Assembly: GCA_947247005.1 (NCBI GenBank)
Contig: OX365948.1
Span: 15,179,455-15,243,454 of the forward strand
Origin: Spisula solida
Taxonomy: Eukaryota; Mollusca; Bivalvia; Venerida; Mactridae
DNA length: 64,000 nt
Reading direction: 5' to 3'
In this document: piece after piece, positions 1-11,100 of the stretch
Layout: every line of letters begins with the position of its first letter
How positions within the stretch are numbered: the stretch's first letter is position 1
The notes under the pieces: generated by a model
The model's database searches: none
Seen by the model: the letters and a program-made list of their open reading frames with translations, nothing else
What the model was told of the DNA's origin: nothing
Program-made: the position numbers and the translations under genes

Positions 1-259
1 AGTTAAAATGGTTTGTCGTAATATTTTATTAAACTGTTGATATGTTTTAACCATTAATATGTCTTAAATCAACATGAATATATCAGTATATTGGCCTCAA
101 CAGTCAAATAACTATATTAATTATGCGGTCTCAATACTCCATAGTCTGGTCTCAATGCTCCAGAAATCTGGTCTCAATACTCCAGAAATCTGGTCTCAAT
201 ACTCCATGGTCTCAATGCTCCAACAGCCATTGAGAAGTGTATATAAGTGGCGTCGTCAC
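1..259. repeat. Spacer with a short 22-bp tandem repeat
   Basis: No gene is visible. Positions about 127-221 hold roughly five imperfect 22-bp units built on GGTCTCAATACTCC, with AGAAATCT linkers in the complete units. The open frame through it is carried by the repeat and has no recognisable domain. Confidence 0.6.
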
Positions 260-621
260 AATATTTCAGTTAAGGTGGACTAGTGGTCTAGTGGTAAGGG
301 CTACTGACTGCTGATCTGAAGGGTGTGGGTTTGATCCCTACTCCAGACGGTCAAAAAGTGAAATGCTTTTCAGTGTTTCCCAACTAACATAACTTAACTT
401 ACTATCAGTCTTTCGGACGAGACGTTAAGCGAGGTCCCGTGTATGATGCTTTACATCGGCACGTAAAAGAACCAGGGATGCTTCTGGAACTGGAGCATCT
501 TCTGTATCATGCACTATCCCCCAAACACTTTTAAACTGACTAGCCTCTTCTGGGGCCTCGCCCATATGGATTATCCGGTGGCGAGGATAAATAAAAGCAA
601 AATAAACAAATATTTCAGTTA
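260..621 (+). mobile_element. tRNA-derived SINE, complete copy with target-site duplication
   Basis: The element (273-608) starts with a Pol III-type promoter: an A-box-like TGGTCTAGTGGTAAGG at about 284 and a B-box-like GGGTTTGATCC at about 328. A body with GACGAGACGTTAAGCGAGG and a CACGTAAAAGAACC block follows, then an A-rich tail (AATAAAAGCAAAA). A perfect 13-bp direct repeat AATATTTCAGTTA flanks it (260-272 and 609-621), so this is a genuine retroposition. A second copy lies at 38992-39326. The body block resembles the conserved central domains of widespread metazoan SINEs (Nin or V type). The family name is an inference. Confidence 0.85.
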
Positions 622-1279
622 TCCACTTCGTCACCGAAGTCGTAACATGTTTAGTTTTTGAACTATCTACTAGCTATACCAGCTCCTACTTAATACTTAG
701 CTATCTACAAGGTATTAGAACTATCTAGAAGGTTGATGTTAATTACAATAGGCCTACTTATAGTATTTGATTATGAATGAGATTTTCCAAGTATGGAACG
801 CCTGTGCTGCCTAGTGATGTCAGATGTTGCCTACAGTATGGTGTTATATAGATCTACATGCACAAGATGTGTTTACCATGCATTGATGAGCCGAAGTAAT
901 TGTGCATTCACCAGTCTTTGTAGATCTATATACATTATGTAATGTTTAAGTCAAGCGAAGTGGATCCGTTTATACAGCCTAAGTTCCTCATGGTCAGGTC
1001 TATGAGGTTATAGCACTTTATATATGACGCACGTCACTGACCCGATGACGGATGTCCTTTATGATGTTATGATGTCACTGTTTATGAATACAGTTGCGTA
1101 TCCAGTTAATTTATAGTTGTGTACACTTTTATCCTATATATAGTTACACCCTTGAATATATATTTTGATCTAAGAAGTATTGCGGCAAATCGCCGTTATT
1201 AAATGATGTAGACGAAACCAGTTGTTCTGCCACGATGGTGTGTACGTAGAGACAGAGGTCACATAATCTGTTCTTGCCC
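622..1279. other. Intergenic, no gene; small inverted repeat
   Basis: Nothing coding is seen. An inverted repeat with arms TATATAGATCTACA (about 843-856) and TGTAGATCTATATA (about 929-942), with inner TGCACAA/TTGTGCA, makes a roughly 100-bp MITE-like unit. Confidence 0.5.
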
Positions 1280-2200
1280 GCTTGGGTAGTGTTCCACAGG
1301 TGTGGATATACACCCAAGCAAGTTATCATGGACGTTATAGTAAACCAGCATCCTAGACTAACAGGGAACAATAAAACAGAGCATGAAGAGGCACACAATC
1401 AGTGACAGAAGTAGACCTTTCTGTTTTACCTGCTTGGGCGGAGTTCCACAGGTGTGGATATACACCCAAGCAAGTTACCTTGAGATTACACATTCGGTGA
1501 CAGAAGTAGACCGTTCTGTGTTGCCTGCTTGGGCGGAATTCCACAGGTGTGGATATACACCCAAGCAAGTTACCATCAGGGGCGCAGCTCAGTCAAAATC
1601 AATGTGTAGGCCACTTTATTTTAGGGGGGTTCGAGGGCATGTTCCCCCGGAAATTTTTTTATTTCTATATCGTCGCAGGTGCATTCTTAGCCATTTTCAG
1701 ACTAAAAAATAAGAACAACTACGACTCTCAATTGTGAGAGGGTAATTATAATTCATCAAAATATCTAAATCATTAACATGAATGAAAAATCACACAATTA
1801 GGACTCTACAGTATTGTCTAGATTCAATATTAACAGATTTCCTTATTGTATGGGGGTCCGGGGATTTGCTTCCCCGAATTTTTTGAAATTATATTCTGTC
1901 GTATGTGTTCTCTGGGCTGTTTTCAGACGAAATATCAATAACAGTCCATACCACACTACCCCCATTGATTTTTATCGCATTTTTGGCATTTTCATTTTTT
2001 CGACTTTCTGTGAAAAAGTGTAGGCCGTGGCCTATATGGCCTATAGGAAGTTACGCCCCTGACCATGGATATTACACATGCAGTGACAGAAGTAGACATT
2101 TCTGTTTAACCTGCTTGGGCGGAGTTCCACAGGTGTGGATATACACCCAAGCAAGTTATCATGGATATTACACACACTACAGTAAACCAGCATCCTTGAC
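1280..2200. repeat. Four-copy hairpin-bearing tandem repeat, split by a transposon
   Basis: A core of about 43 bp occurs four times (about 1286, 1430, 1530, 2116). It opens with TGCTTGGG, closes with CCCAAGCA, and holds CCACAGGTGTGG, a 5-bp stem with a GG loop, so each copy can form a nested hairpin. Flanks such as GTGACAGAAGTAGAC recur with a 95-bp period (1402 and 1497), and CAGTAAACCAGCATCC occurs beside the first and last copies. The transposon at 1577-2061 separates copies 3 and 4. Open frames here are shadows of the repeat. Confidence 0.75.
1577..2061. mobile_element. Non-autonomous DNA transposon (485 bp, 5-bp TSD accat)
   Basis: Ends are CAGGGGCGCAGCT and, reversed, CAGGGGCGTAACT (13 bp, two mismatches). 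The 5-bp direct repeat ACCAT flanks it at 1572-1576 and 2062-2066. Removing the element restores CAAGTTACCATGGATATTAC, which matches sibling copies of the surrounding repeat, so the insertion is well supported. Inside, an AGGGCATGTTCCCCCGG-type block and a diverged partner (about 1612 and 1847) suggest an internal duplication. The end sequence is hAT-like, but a 5-bp duplication is short for typical hAT elements. No transposase is present. Confidence 0.8.
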
Positions 2201-2299
2201 TATTAGGGTAACCTCAAATAACCGTAGGGAGGTACCTTACAGTTTATTAGGTAATTTTGGTTTTAAATCGTATTAAGATATTATTGAAATGAAAAAGTA

Positions 2300-2620
2300 T
2301 AGAATAATGTTTACCCAACTTATAATGTCAAGTCACCGATTAGAAATTGAAAGCGGAGATGGACTAAGCCCAACAAGATACCGAGAAATGAAAGAAAATG
2401 TAAAATTTGTAATTCATTAGAGGACGAGTTTCATTTTATACTAGAATGTTCTCTACAATAATTTACGTAAAACATACATTGATAAATATTTCTGGGAAAG
2501 ACCAAATATACCAAAATTCATTGAACTTTTAACATCAGAAAATCATCATACCATCAATCAGCTGTCAGTTTATGTATACAAAAGTTTTAAATTACTCGAC
2601 TGTACCATATTTGTGTAACC
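2300..2620 (+). pseudogene. 3' remnant of a LINE (same family as 44742-47819)
   Basis: Conceptual translation with frameshifts and stops matches the last ~100 residues of the LINE protein encoded at 44742-47819. It shares SSHRLEIE near the start, the LEDEFHF zinc-knuckle region and the YKSFxL end. About 190 bp of 3' untranslated sequence follows and runs into the CCTA microsatellite. It is 5' truncated and dead. Confidence 0.75.
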
Positions 2621-2814
2621 ATGGGGACGCTTTTCTCTGTTATATTGTTTCGGTCATATAGTCATTGATTTTGCTGAAAGATAAAATACTACCGTTACCA
2701 TCCAATTAATTCTGAGCGTGCTTTCAACCACATTTTCTATATATACTGTATTATGTCATTTGTGTTTATGTACATAATATGTAAACTGTTGGGCTTCAAG
2801 CCTTATGTTTCAAA

Positions 2815-3722
2815 TACCTACCTACCTACCTACCTACCTACCTACCTACCTACCTACCTACCTACCTACCTACCTACCTACCTACCTACCTACCTACCTA
2901 CCTACCTACCTACCTACCTACCTACCTACCTACCTACCTACCTACCTACCTACCTACCTACCTACCTACCTACCTACCTACCTACCTACCTACCTACCTA
3001 CCTACCTACCTACCTACCTACCTACCTACCTACCTACCTACCTACCTACCTACCTACCTACCTACCTACCTACCTACCTACCTACCTACCTACCTACCTA
3101 CCTACCTACCTACCTACCTACCTACCTACCTACCTACCTACCTACCTACCTACCTACCTACCTACCTACCTACCTACCTACCTACCTACCTACCTACCTA
3201 CCTACCTACCTACCTACCTACCTACCTACCTACCTACCTACCTACCTACCTACCTACCTACCTACCTACCTACCTACCTACCTACCTACCTACCTACCTA
3301 CCTACCTACCTACCTACCTACCTACCTACCTACCTACCTACCTACCTACCTACCTACCTACCTACCTACCTACCTACCTACCTACCTACCTACCTACCTA
3401 CCTACCTACCTACCTACCTACCTACCTACCTACCTACCTACCTACCTACCTACCTACCTACCTACCTACCTACCTACCTACCTACCTACCTACCTACCTA
3501 CCTACCTACCTACCTACCTACCTACCTACCTACCTACCTACCTACCTACCTACCTACCTACCTACCTACCTACCTACCTACCTACCTACCTACCTACCTA
3601 CCTACCTACCTACCTACCTACCTACCTACCTACCTACCTACCTACCTACCTACCTACCTACCTACCTACCTACCTACCTACCTATCTATCTATCTATCTA
3701 TCTATCTACCTATCTATCTATC
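2815..3722. repeat. Very long (CCTA)n tetranucleotide microsatellite
   Basis: About 217 uninterrupted CCTA units (2815-3684) are followed by about nine CTAT units, one interrupted. It starts directly after the LINE 3' end, so it probably grew from the LINE's short tandem tail. The long PTYL-type reading frames are artefacts of a repeat unit without stops. It is not telomeric, since the unit is not TTAGGG/CCCTAA. Confidence 0.95.
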
Positions 3723-4274
3723 ATATGTTGAACGTTGGTTTTCACAAAACTATACAAACCAAAATAACAACGACCTTAACTTAAACGATAATTAAAACTA
3801 GATTTTAGTAGGGTTTATTTCTGAATAAAAGTGACATAATACTAGTAATTATTATCATTTAGTTCCGCTAAGTCCACAAGCTCAACAAACTGCTTTATGT
3901 ATCGGTACTCCAATGCCAAACACAGTAGTAATTGGATCTAGGTTGGACATGATACTTTTCTTGTTGATATAGTTAATATGATTGTACCTTAAGTGACACA
4001 CATCTGTTGTTGGAAAATTAAAAACCGAAACGTTGTATATTGTACAAAATTTCATATTAGTTTTACCTTTGAGACTTGGTCTCGGTGTCAGAAACAAAAC
4101 AGATCTTTGTATATGTCTATACATGTTTAAACATAATCCCAAATTGTCCATGCTTAACTGAGCATTTGCAGCCATCAGATATAGCGTTCAAAACTGCCGT
4201 ACACATCACTTAATTAGATATGTTAACAAACAACTCCGTTTCAACTTTCAATATTAGCAAAGGCAACACACTCG
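3723..4274 (-). other. 3' untranslated and flanking region of the lectin-like gene
   Basis: Downstream of the stop codon at 4275 on the minus strand no further coding sequence is evident. A 97-codon open frame (3882-4175) has no recognisable domain and lies inside the presumed 3' UTR. An AATAAA signal is present at 3814-3819. Confidence 0.45.
3814..3819 (-). promoter_or_regulatory. Candidate polyadenylation signal AATAAA
   Basis: Minus-strand AATAAA about 455 nt beyond the stop codon of the 13-exon gene. It is the canonical hexamer, but such sites are common in AT-rich DNA, so its use is an inference. Confidence 0.4.
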
Positions 4275-5179
4275 TTATTTCTTGTTGTTCGTTGTGTACA
4301 AGTCCCTTCGATTCGATACAAGGTCTCTCAGAATGCGTGGAATATCTGTCGTGAGCAAGTAGACTGCACTTCCTACGATCAAGGTCGATGCAACAATCCC
4401 TATAGTTAGTGTTGATGTTCGTCCGTCATACACGCTGGTATGACTACGTCTATAACGTGAGGTGTTATGTATATCAACTTTATTAGTTCTGGTGAACCAA
4501 TCTTGCCATTCTTCCATTGTCATTCTAGTGTCACATTCGGTGCAACATAAACATGCTGCGATGTATATTGGGCGAGCTGATAAATGTGGTTGTGAGGTGT
4601 TTGGTGTTACTGGGGACGTACTTTGTGTTGTAATGACTGAATAACTTGTAGATGTCACTGTTATAGAACTTGAAGCTGTTGTGACCAGAGACGTTGACGT
4701 TAAAGAATTGTTAGATGTGACACCAGGTACCGATGTGACAGCATTGGAACTAGTTGTCACAACACTTGGTGAAACTGTGATCGAATAAGACGTTAATAGA
4801 TGACTGAAGGACGATGTTGGCGAGTAAGAAGATGCTGTATGTGCATTAAGTGTATGGGTAACTGCAGACGACGATGGGCCATTGGAACTAGTTGTCACAA
4901 AACTTGGTGAAACTGTAATCGAATGAGACGTTGATAGAAAACTGGAGGACGACGTTGGAGAGTAAGATGATGCTGTCTGTAAATTAAGCGTATCTGACAT
5001 CGAAGTACTTGGATTGTATGTCATGTAAGAAGAAAATACAGAGACTGATACGGCCGAATAGGTTGTTAATAGAGTCACTGGTGATGTATAATGCACTATT
5101 GTAGAATATGTAGTAGAAGACATGCTTGGAGCAGGTGTAGTTGAATATTCTGGAATACAAACGTCTACCTTCAGGGAAT
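4275..5179 (-). CDS. Exon 13: mucin-like stalk, Cys cluster, transmembrane segment, tail
   Basis: The acceptor TATTAACAG ends at 5180 and the frame enters with two nucleotides (SLKVDVCIPE). Then comes ~180 residues of Ser/Thr-rich sequence with two imperfect ~43-residue repeats around ASSYSPTSS and VTTSSN, a probable O-glycosylated stalk. Next are CLCCTECDTRM, a WQDWF segment, SRYRRSHTS and YDGRTS. A hydrophobic span TIGIVASTLIVGSAVYLL follows, then a ~25-residue basic tail ending NNKK and a stop at 4275-4277. From memory, uncharacterised bivalve PAN/lectin proteins often end in a comparable Cys-cluster, YRR, D-x-R-x-S, membrane-span arrangement. This needs a database check. Confidence 0.8.
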
Positions 5180-8100
5180 CTGTTAATATAGAAATTACAA
5201 TGTACTGTATTTCACTTTATCTGAACCATTTCTAAATTGGTTGCTGAACCAGATACATAGTTAGATATCCTTTCCGCTACCATAGCGTACTAATGCAGAC
5301 TGGCCGGGATGGTCATTTCGGTCTTCCGTAGTTACGACCTAAATGCCCAAATTCGGGAATTCTGCTGTCATGGGTACACATGCATCCCAGACTAAACCAT
5401 ATTACGGGCCCAATGTCGTGCGCAGGTTTTTGGGCCCGCTGGACCCCTTTAAAGAGGGCTTAGGGCGGCGTAGGTTTTCCAAAACTGAAATTACTGGACA
5501 TACCCTTCCATTGCGGTACGATTCCCTGTGGAATTGCATTAACATTTAGCGTCAAAAAGTTTTTTTATAAGAAGGAATACAAGGCTGGACAAAGGGGTCG
5601 GGATCAATGCCCTAAAGGGGCCCAAAATTAGGCCTACCAAGCAAACAAAAAAAGTTAGTACGGTAGTTATTCGCGCAAGGGTCAATGTCACATCGTCATT
5701 TCCGGTGACCTTTAGTCGAACTGTTGACAATTTTGCCGACTTTCAGTTTCGGGCAGGTGTGTAGCATCCGGATGTATCGAGTTTTTATCAGTGCTGCAAG
5801 CCAATAATGTCTCAGGGACGGAGTATAATGTCCATATGAATTTCTCCTAGCCCCCCATATCGTTAGATAAGTATAGAACTGTTGCATATTTTATACTCGC
5901 ATGAAACGTTATCAACCATTATATGCACCGGCATGCCAATATATGCAGCGACATGCCCGGTTTGCACAGTTGGTAGAGCGATAACCTTGCAACCTAGCAT
6001 ACTAATTATGTTTCGGTATCCGGGTTAGAAAAGTTATATGTTTTCCGCTTTTTTGATTAGACTAGTGAGAACAGCGTGTTCGTAGTTTGGTAATGACTTG
6101 CAGGACAACCAGTTAAGTCATCAGTTACAGTCCAACGTACATGACTGGTGGTAAGGGATGAAGTCAATGAAAACATTGGTCGTATAAATGGTACATGTAT
6201 AATGCTTACCCGGAATACCATTATCACATCCAGGGTTAGGTGCCAGGAGAGAATCGTGTGATGGTATGACATCACTGTCATCCACGGACTCTGAATAAGA
6301 CAATGATAATAATATATTGTAGTAATGCACCAGTCAATACAGGGGGAATTAGACAGACGAATCTTCCCAACAGGCGGGAATTAGACGACCTTATCGACTC
6401 CGAGTCCCGGGGAATATACTTTTATTCGTGTTTTTTTATTAAAGTACCCGGATGAATAACTATGCCCCACGGTTGGGATTTAGACAGTAAGCATTGTCTC
6501 ATGGGTGGGGATTTAGACATCGAAAAATTGAAAATGTTTAATTCCCCCTGGGTCGCCAGCCCCCCCCCCCCGGGCGGGCAAAATATTGACTGCGACGGTG
6601 CATAACTGACATTTTAGAAGAAATATTTCATAAAACTGGCATGTTTTTAAACATTCGTGTATGCATTCGTGTATGCATATTGGACTTTTTACTCGAATTC
6701 GTACAGTAGTCAGCGGGATCTACCTATAGACGTGGAAAATAAAAACATATCCAGTCTAAAAAAAGATTCGAATCATACTATACAGAAATATTTTGATATA
6801 TACACACTGGTTTAAATGGTTTCAGACGGCCTTGAATAATGTTTCTGAGATAAAAAAACAACAAGATATTGTCTACGCATATAATGTGTAAGGCCGGAAT
6901 ATTTAACAGCTATCAGAACTAGCTCTAAGACATGACATGCACTAGAAACCATTAACATTCATTTACAAAATTAAGATGCGCATTTTAAAAGGGTGTACCT
7001 GCATAACATATTTTAAACACCGTGTCTAATCTGTTTCGGAATATGTTATTATCCACACAGTACGTCGGGTCAGTGTAGAAGAATAAGTCGCAGCCAAAAG
7101 CACCTGACATGGTCGCCGCCCAGCACTCCATGTTTGAATATGTCTGCGTTCTACATACATCCTCGCATGTTGTACTACTCAGTGAGTAAGTCCTTCCTTC
7201 CAAACCGACATCACATTCAACATCTACGATGTTACTGAAGTTACACGGACCTGAAGTGTACGGTAGGATTACATGAACATCACATTCAACATCTACGATG
7301 TTACTGAAGTTACACGGACCTGAAGTGTACGGTAGGATTACATGAACATCACATTCAACATGTACGATGTTACTGAAGTTACATGGACCTGAAGTGTACG
7401 GTGGGAATACATGAACATCACATTCAACATGTACGATGTTACTAAAGTTACACGGACCTGAAGTGTACGGTGGGAATACATGAACATCACACACAACATG
7501 TACGATGTTACTGAAGTTACACGGACCTGAAGTGTACGGTAGGATTAAATGAACATCACATTCAACATGTACGATGTTACTGATGTTACACGGACCTGAA
7601 GTGTACGGTAGGAATACATGAACATCACATTCAACATGTACGATGTTACTGAAGTTACACGGACCTGAAGTGTACGGTGTGAATACATGAACATCATACA
7701 CAACATGTACGATGTTACTGAAGTTACACGGACCTGAAGTGTACGGTGTGAATACATGAACATCACACACAACATGTACGATGTTACTGAAGTTACACGG
7801 ACCTGAAGTGTACGGTAGGATTACATGAACATCACATTCAACATGTACGATGTTACTGGTTTTACACGGACCTGAAGTGTACGGTGGGAATACATGAACA
7901 ACTCATTATACTGTCCTGAAGCCGTTGGCTGTTACACAATCTCACTGACGATCTTGGTGCGATTTCCGCGTAGGACATGCGGTTACCCCATATCATTGGC
8001 TATCTTATTCAACTGTTCATTTTTGAGTAGCTTATGGAAGATTGTCATTTATATTGTTAAATGAGTTCCTCGTAAAATAAAGTCTTTATTATTATTATTG

Positions 8101-11100
8101 CCATGCATGTCTTATATATATACCTTTTCAAATGCTCTATCTGCAAAATGGTAATTTCTAACACGCGGTGTTTACTAGACTAGGGGTGTGATGTGGTGTG
8201 ATGTGTGGTGTATGTGGTGTGATGTGGTGTGATGTGTGGTGTATGTGGTGTGATGTGGTGTGATGTGTGGTGTATGTGACGGTATGTGAAGATTCCATTG
8301 TTTTTCCATGTTAAATTTACGACTTTGCTATTTTTTAAGTCAAATATACCTTTCGTAAGTGGTAAGTACATGGCTCGAATTTTTAAAAACGCAAAAACTT
8401 TTCGAATGCTCATAAAGATGGCGAATTTGCAGTCAGCTTTTGGTCTATACTAGTAATGTTATTTAAACCGACTCACCGACATTTACCTCGCACACAAACA
8501 TAAGTGTGGTATCACATGCTGTTTTTGTGAACTTCAGATTCTGACCTGCAGCCACACATCTGTCATCGGTATTGTCTCGGTATGATATATCCGGAAAGTC
8601 CGTCCATAACGGAACGTTACAGTCTTTAGACCATCTCAGTGAGCATGCATCGTCTGTGTGTATTTGGGCAAGTCCTATCCATATCTCGGTCAATCTGCTC
8701 AATAAAAAATGTGTCTGGTTGATTCGTCGATATTACACTCTTGCATTTCAGTCGTATGGAAAGAAATAGGCTTCTACCACCAGTACGTGTGCCTCTTTGA
8801 TTACGATTGAGCCCTACATGGTCCACATACATGGGGGATCACGCGACTTTTACGGTAATACTGCAATCAGAATCTGAGGAAAATGTTTTATTTGTGACAA
8901 AACTCGATCCAAATTTATATCTGTTAATGTTGACAATAGTTTAGCCCCATAAGTCGGCTTCTAACTGTATCCGAAAATACAGTATTAGTTCTTTAGTTTG
9001 TCTCAACGCCGGGTCACAAAATTCGACTCGAGATAAAATCGCTTCAAATACGACCACATGTACAGGATGTTACAAAGTTCGTCCACACAATCTAAATTGA
9101 TATACTATATTTTGAAATAGACAGAAATTAAACTTAATAAAGTATGGACTGTTGTGAAGCAAATGAAATAAGACACACACTTAGTCATATTGGTGTTAAA
9201 TTATATAATAATAACTCCCTATTTGTCCGAGTATTTAGTTTAAATTATAATGCATCTGCTAGATCTATATTAAATAAAATCCATCAACTTTTGCTCAGAA
9301 AGTTTTCCTCAATTGTGTATCAACTGTTCCGAAATTTAGTTATTATAGGATAATAATTTATGCTGTATCTGTTGAAAGTCTGAAGGTCATGCATGTTTTT
9401 ATTTGAGAGTTTTTGTATTCATCCACTTTTTGAAACAAGGATAGGTAAAGAATTAAGCGCATTCATATGATAAATAACTAGTGTGGAAATTCTGTAGGTT
9501 TGTCATTCTTTTCAAGGCAACTTGAACATCGTGTCAATAAGAAAAAAATCAAGTTAATCGCACAAAAGGCCTTCACTAGTTCAAACACGAAGTAGACACA
9601 TAACTGTTATCAATTTTTCATAAAAAATGCTGATCGTAACTATTTATGATAAAAACAACTAACGTTACAACAAGGAATAATAAAATATGTCAATAATCTG
9701 GTGATAGCTGCTTTATACCCAAGTCACGCAAAACGAATCTCGTATCAGCCGGTTTTGGTCCGAATGAGTCGGAATGAAGATAAAATGAAAATTCGAAAGA
9801 CATCTAGATGAATATCAATCGAATTGGTCAGCCAATCTGACTAAAGTACTTCACACCGTACAACCCGCTGTGTGTAAGGCAGTCATGTATGTTGAAGGCA
9901 GAGACACGCGCGTTTTACGCCACTAGAGTGGGGTAAGTATTTGTTATTTTATATGTGTTTTGCGTTGCTTTTGAAAGTGATCACTTACATATATCGTTGA
10001 CGCGATGAATGAACAATATTTATATACAATGTATGTGCCCACAAATGCCATATTGTTAGAGTAAACAGGGTTTATGTATGCGATGTTTGCCAAAAGTTCG
10101 AAACTCTCGCCTTTGACATTGAATTCTCAACTGAATTCGTGGTTTGGAACAATTCTTAAACATTGAATACAAACTTCAATCCTTCCTCAATATATCTGTC
10201 GTTTCCGTTTTGGAAAATGTGCATTTTCTGTGAAGATACAGAGGTTTAAATTGAACGAGATACGAAAAAAATGCTAACGAAATAGGCAGTTCTGTTTTTC
10301 GAATGATAACGACAAAGGCAGAGCGTTAAATATTAATACTAACGCAGAGGCAGAGATAAGAGACTTATGCTAACGACAAAGACAGAAATTCTAATGACTT
10401 GACGTGGCCATAAAACCCCTTTGTACGATTTGTATGTTATAAATATAACTCTGATTCATGTTGGTGTATTCCAAAGTCCATTTCACCAAGAATCACGAGT
10501 GTTCAGTGGTTATTTTTATCAAGTTGATAAACGGAATATATTACAAACCTGGTGATTGCTGACGCTGGCAATTGTCGGTTGTGAGTGGCCTTTTATGCCT
10601 GTTAATGATGAGTGCATGGCCTTTTTGGGGCGTAAGCTCTTCAGGCACTGTCTTAGAGTTTAGAAACGAATGGTTCTCGTAGTATTCCATCGATAATATA
10701 AGTTAAATGTTAACAAAATGACGGTGAAATTTGCAGATTTTGGGAGGCGCAATAAGTCATACAAGTTGAATTTTATAGTCTCCTAATCATTGAAGTCATA
10801 CAATGACCGGAAATCAAAGGTTGTTGCTCTGTCGAGGAGGTTGTACTTTACATCTTATTCGTGCAAGAGCTTTAATTCTCTAACTAAGTACATGTCCATG
10901 CACGTCTGCATATTTAATAAATGTAGATCTATGACAGTTAGGTATAAATACAGCAATTGTTTGTCAGCAGTTTACATGAACTGTAAGTCATCGACACTGG
11001 AATTTTTACGTGACACTCTATTAAACTGCTTTATGTAATATAGATACTTTTTATTTGTTCCAGAATCGACTAACTATAGTTATAAACACACGTTTCTACA

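Noticed and set aside
425..634. Small minus-strand protein ending HTRDLA, also seen at 39143-39337
   Set aside because: Both copies are antisense translations of the same SINE family.
2815..3722. Telomeric or subtelomeric array
   Set aside because: The unit is CCTA, not the TTAGGG/CCCTAA telomere repeat, and it follows a LINE tail.
2753..3784. Long PTYL-repeat protein frames
   Set aside because: They are translations of a stop-free CCTA microsatellite; no independent coding evidence.
6057..6180. Extra exon between exons 12 and 13
   Set aside because: No convincing acceptor/donor pair in phase; joining exon 12 directly to exon 13 works.
7213..7904. CRISPR-like direct repeats
   Set aside because: Units are contiguous 69-bp tandem copies without unique spacers, in a eukaryotic intron-exon border.
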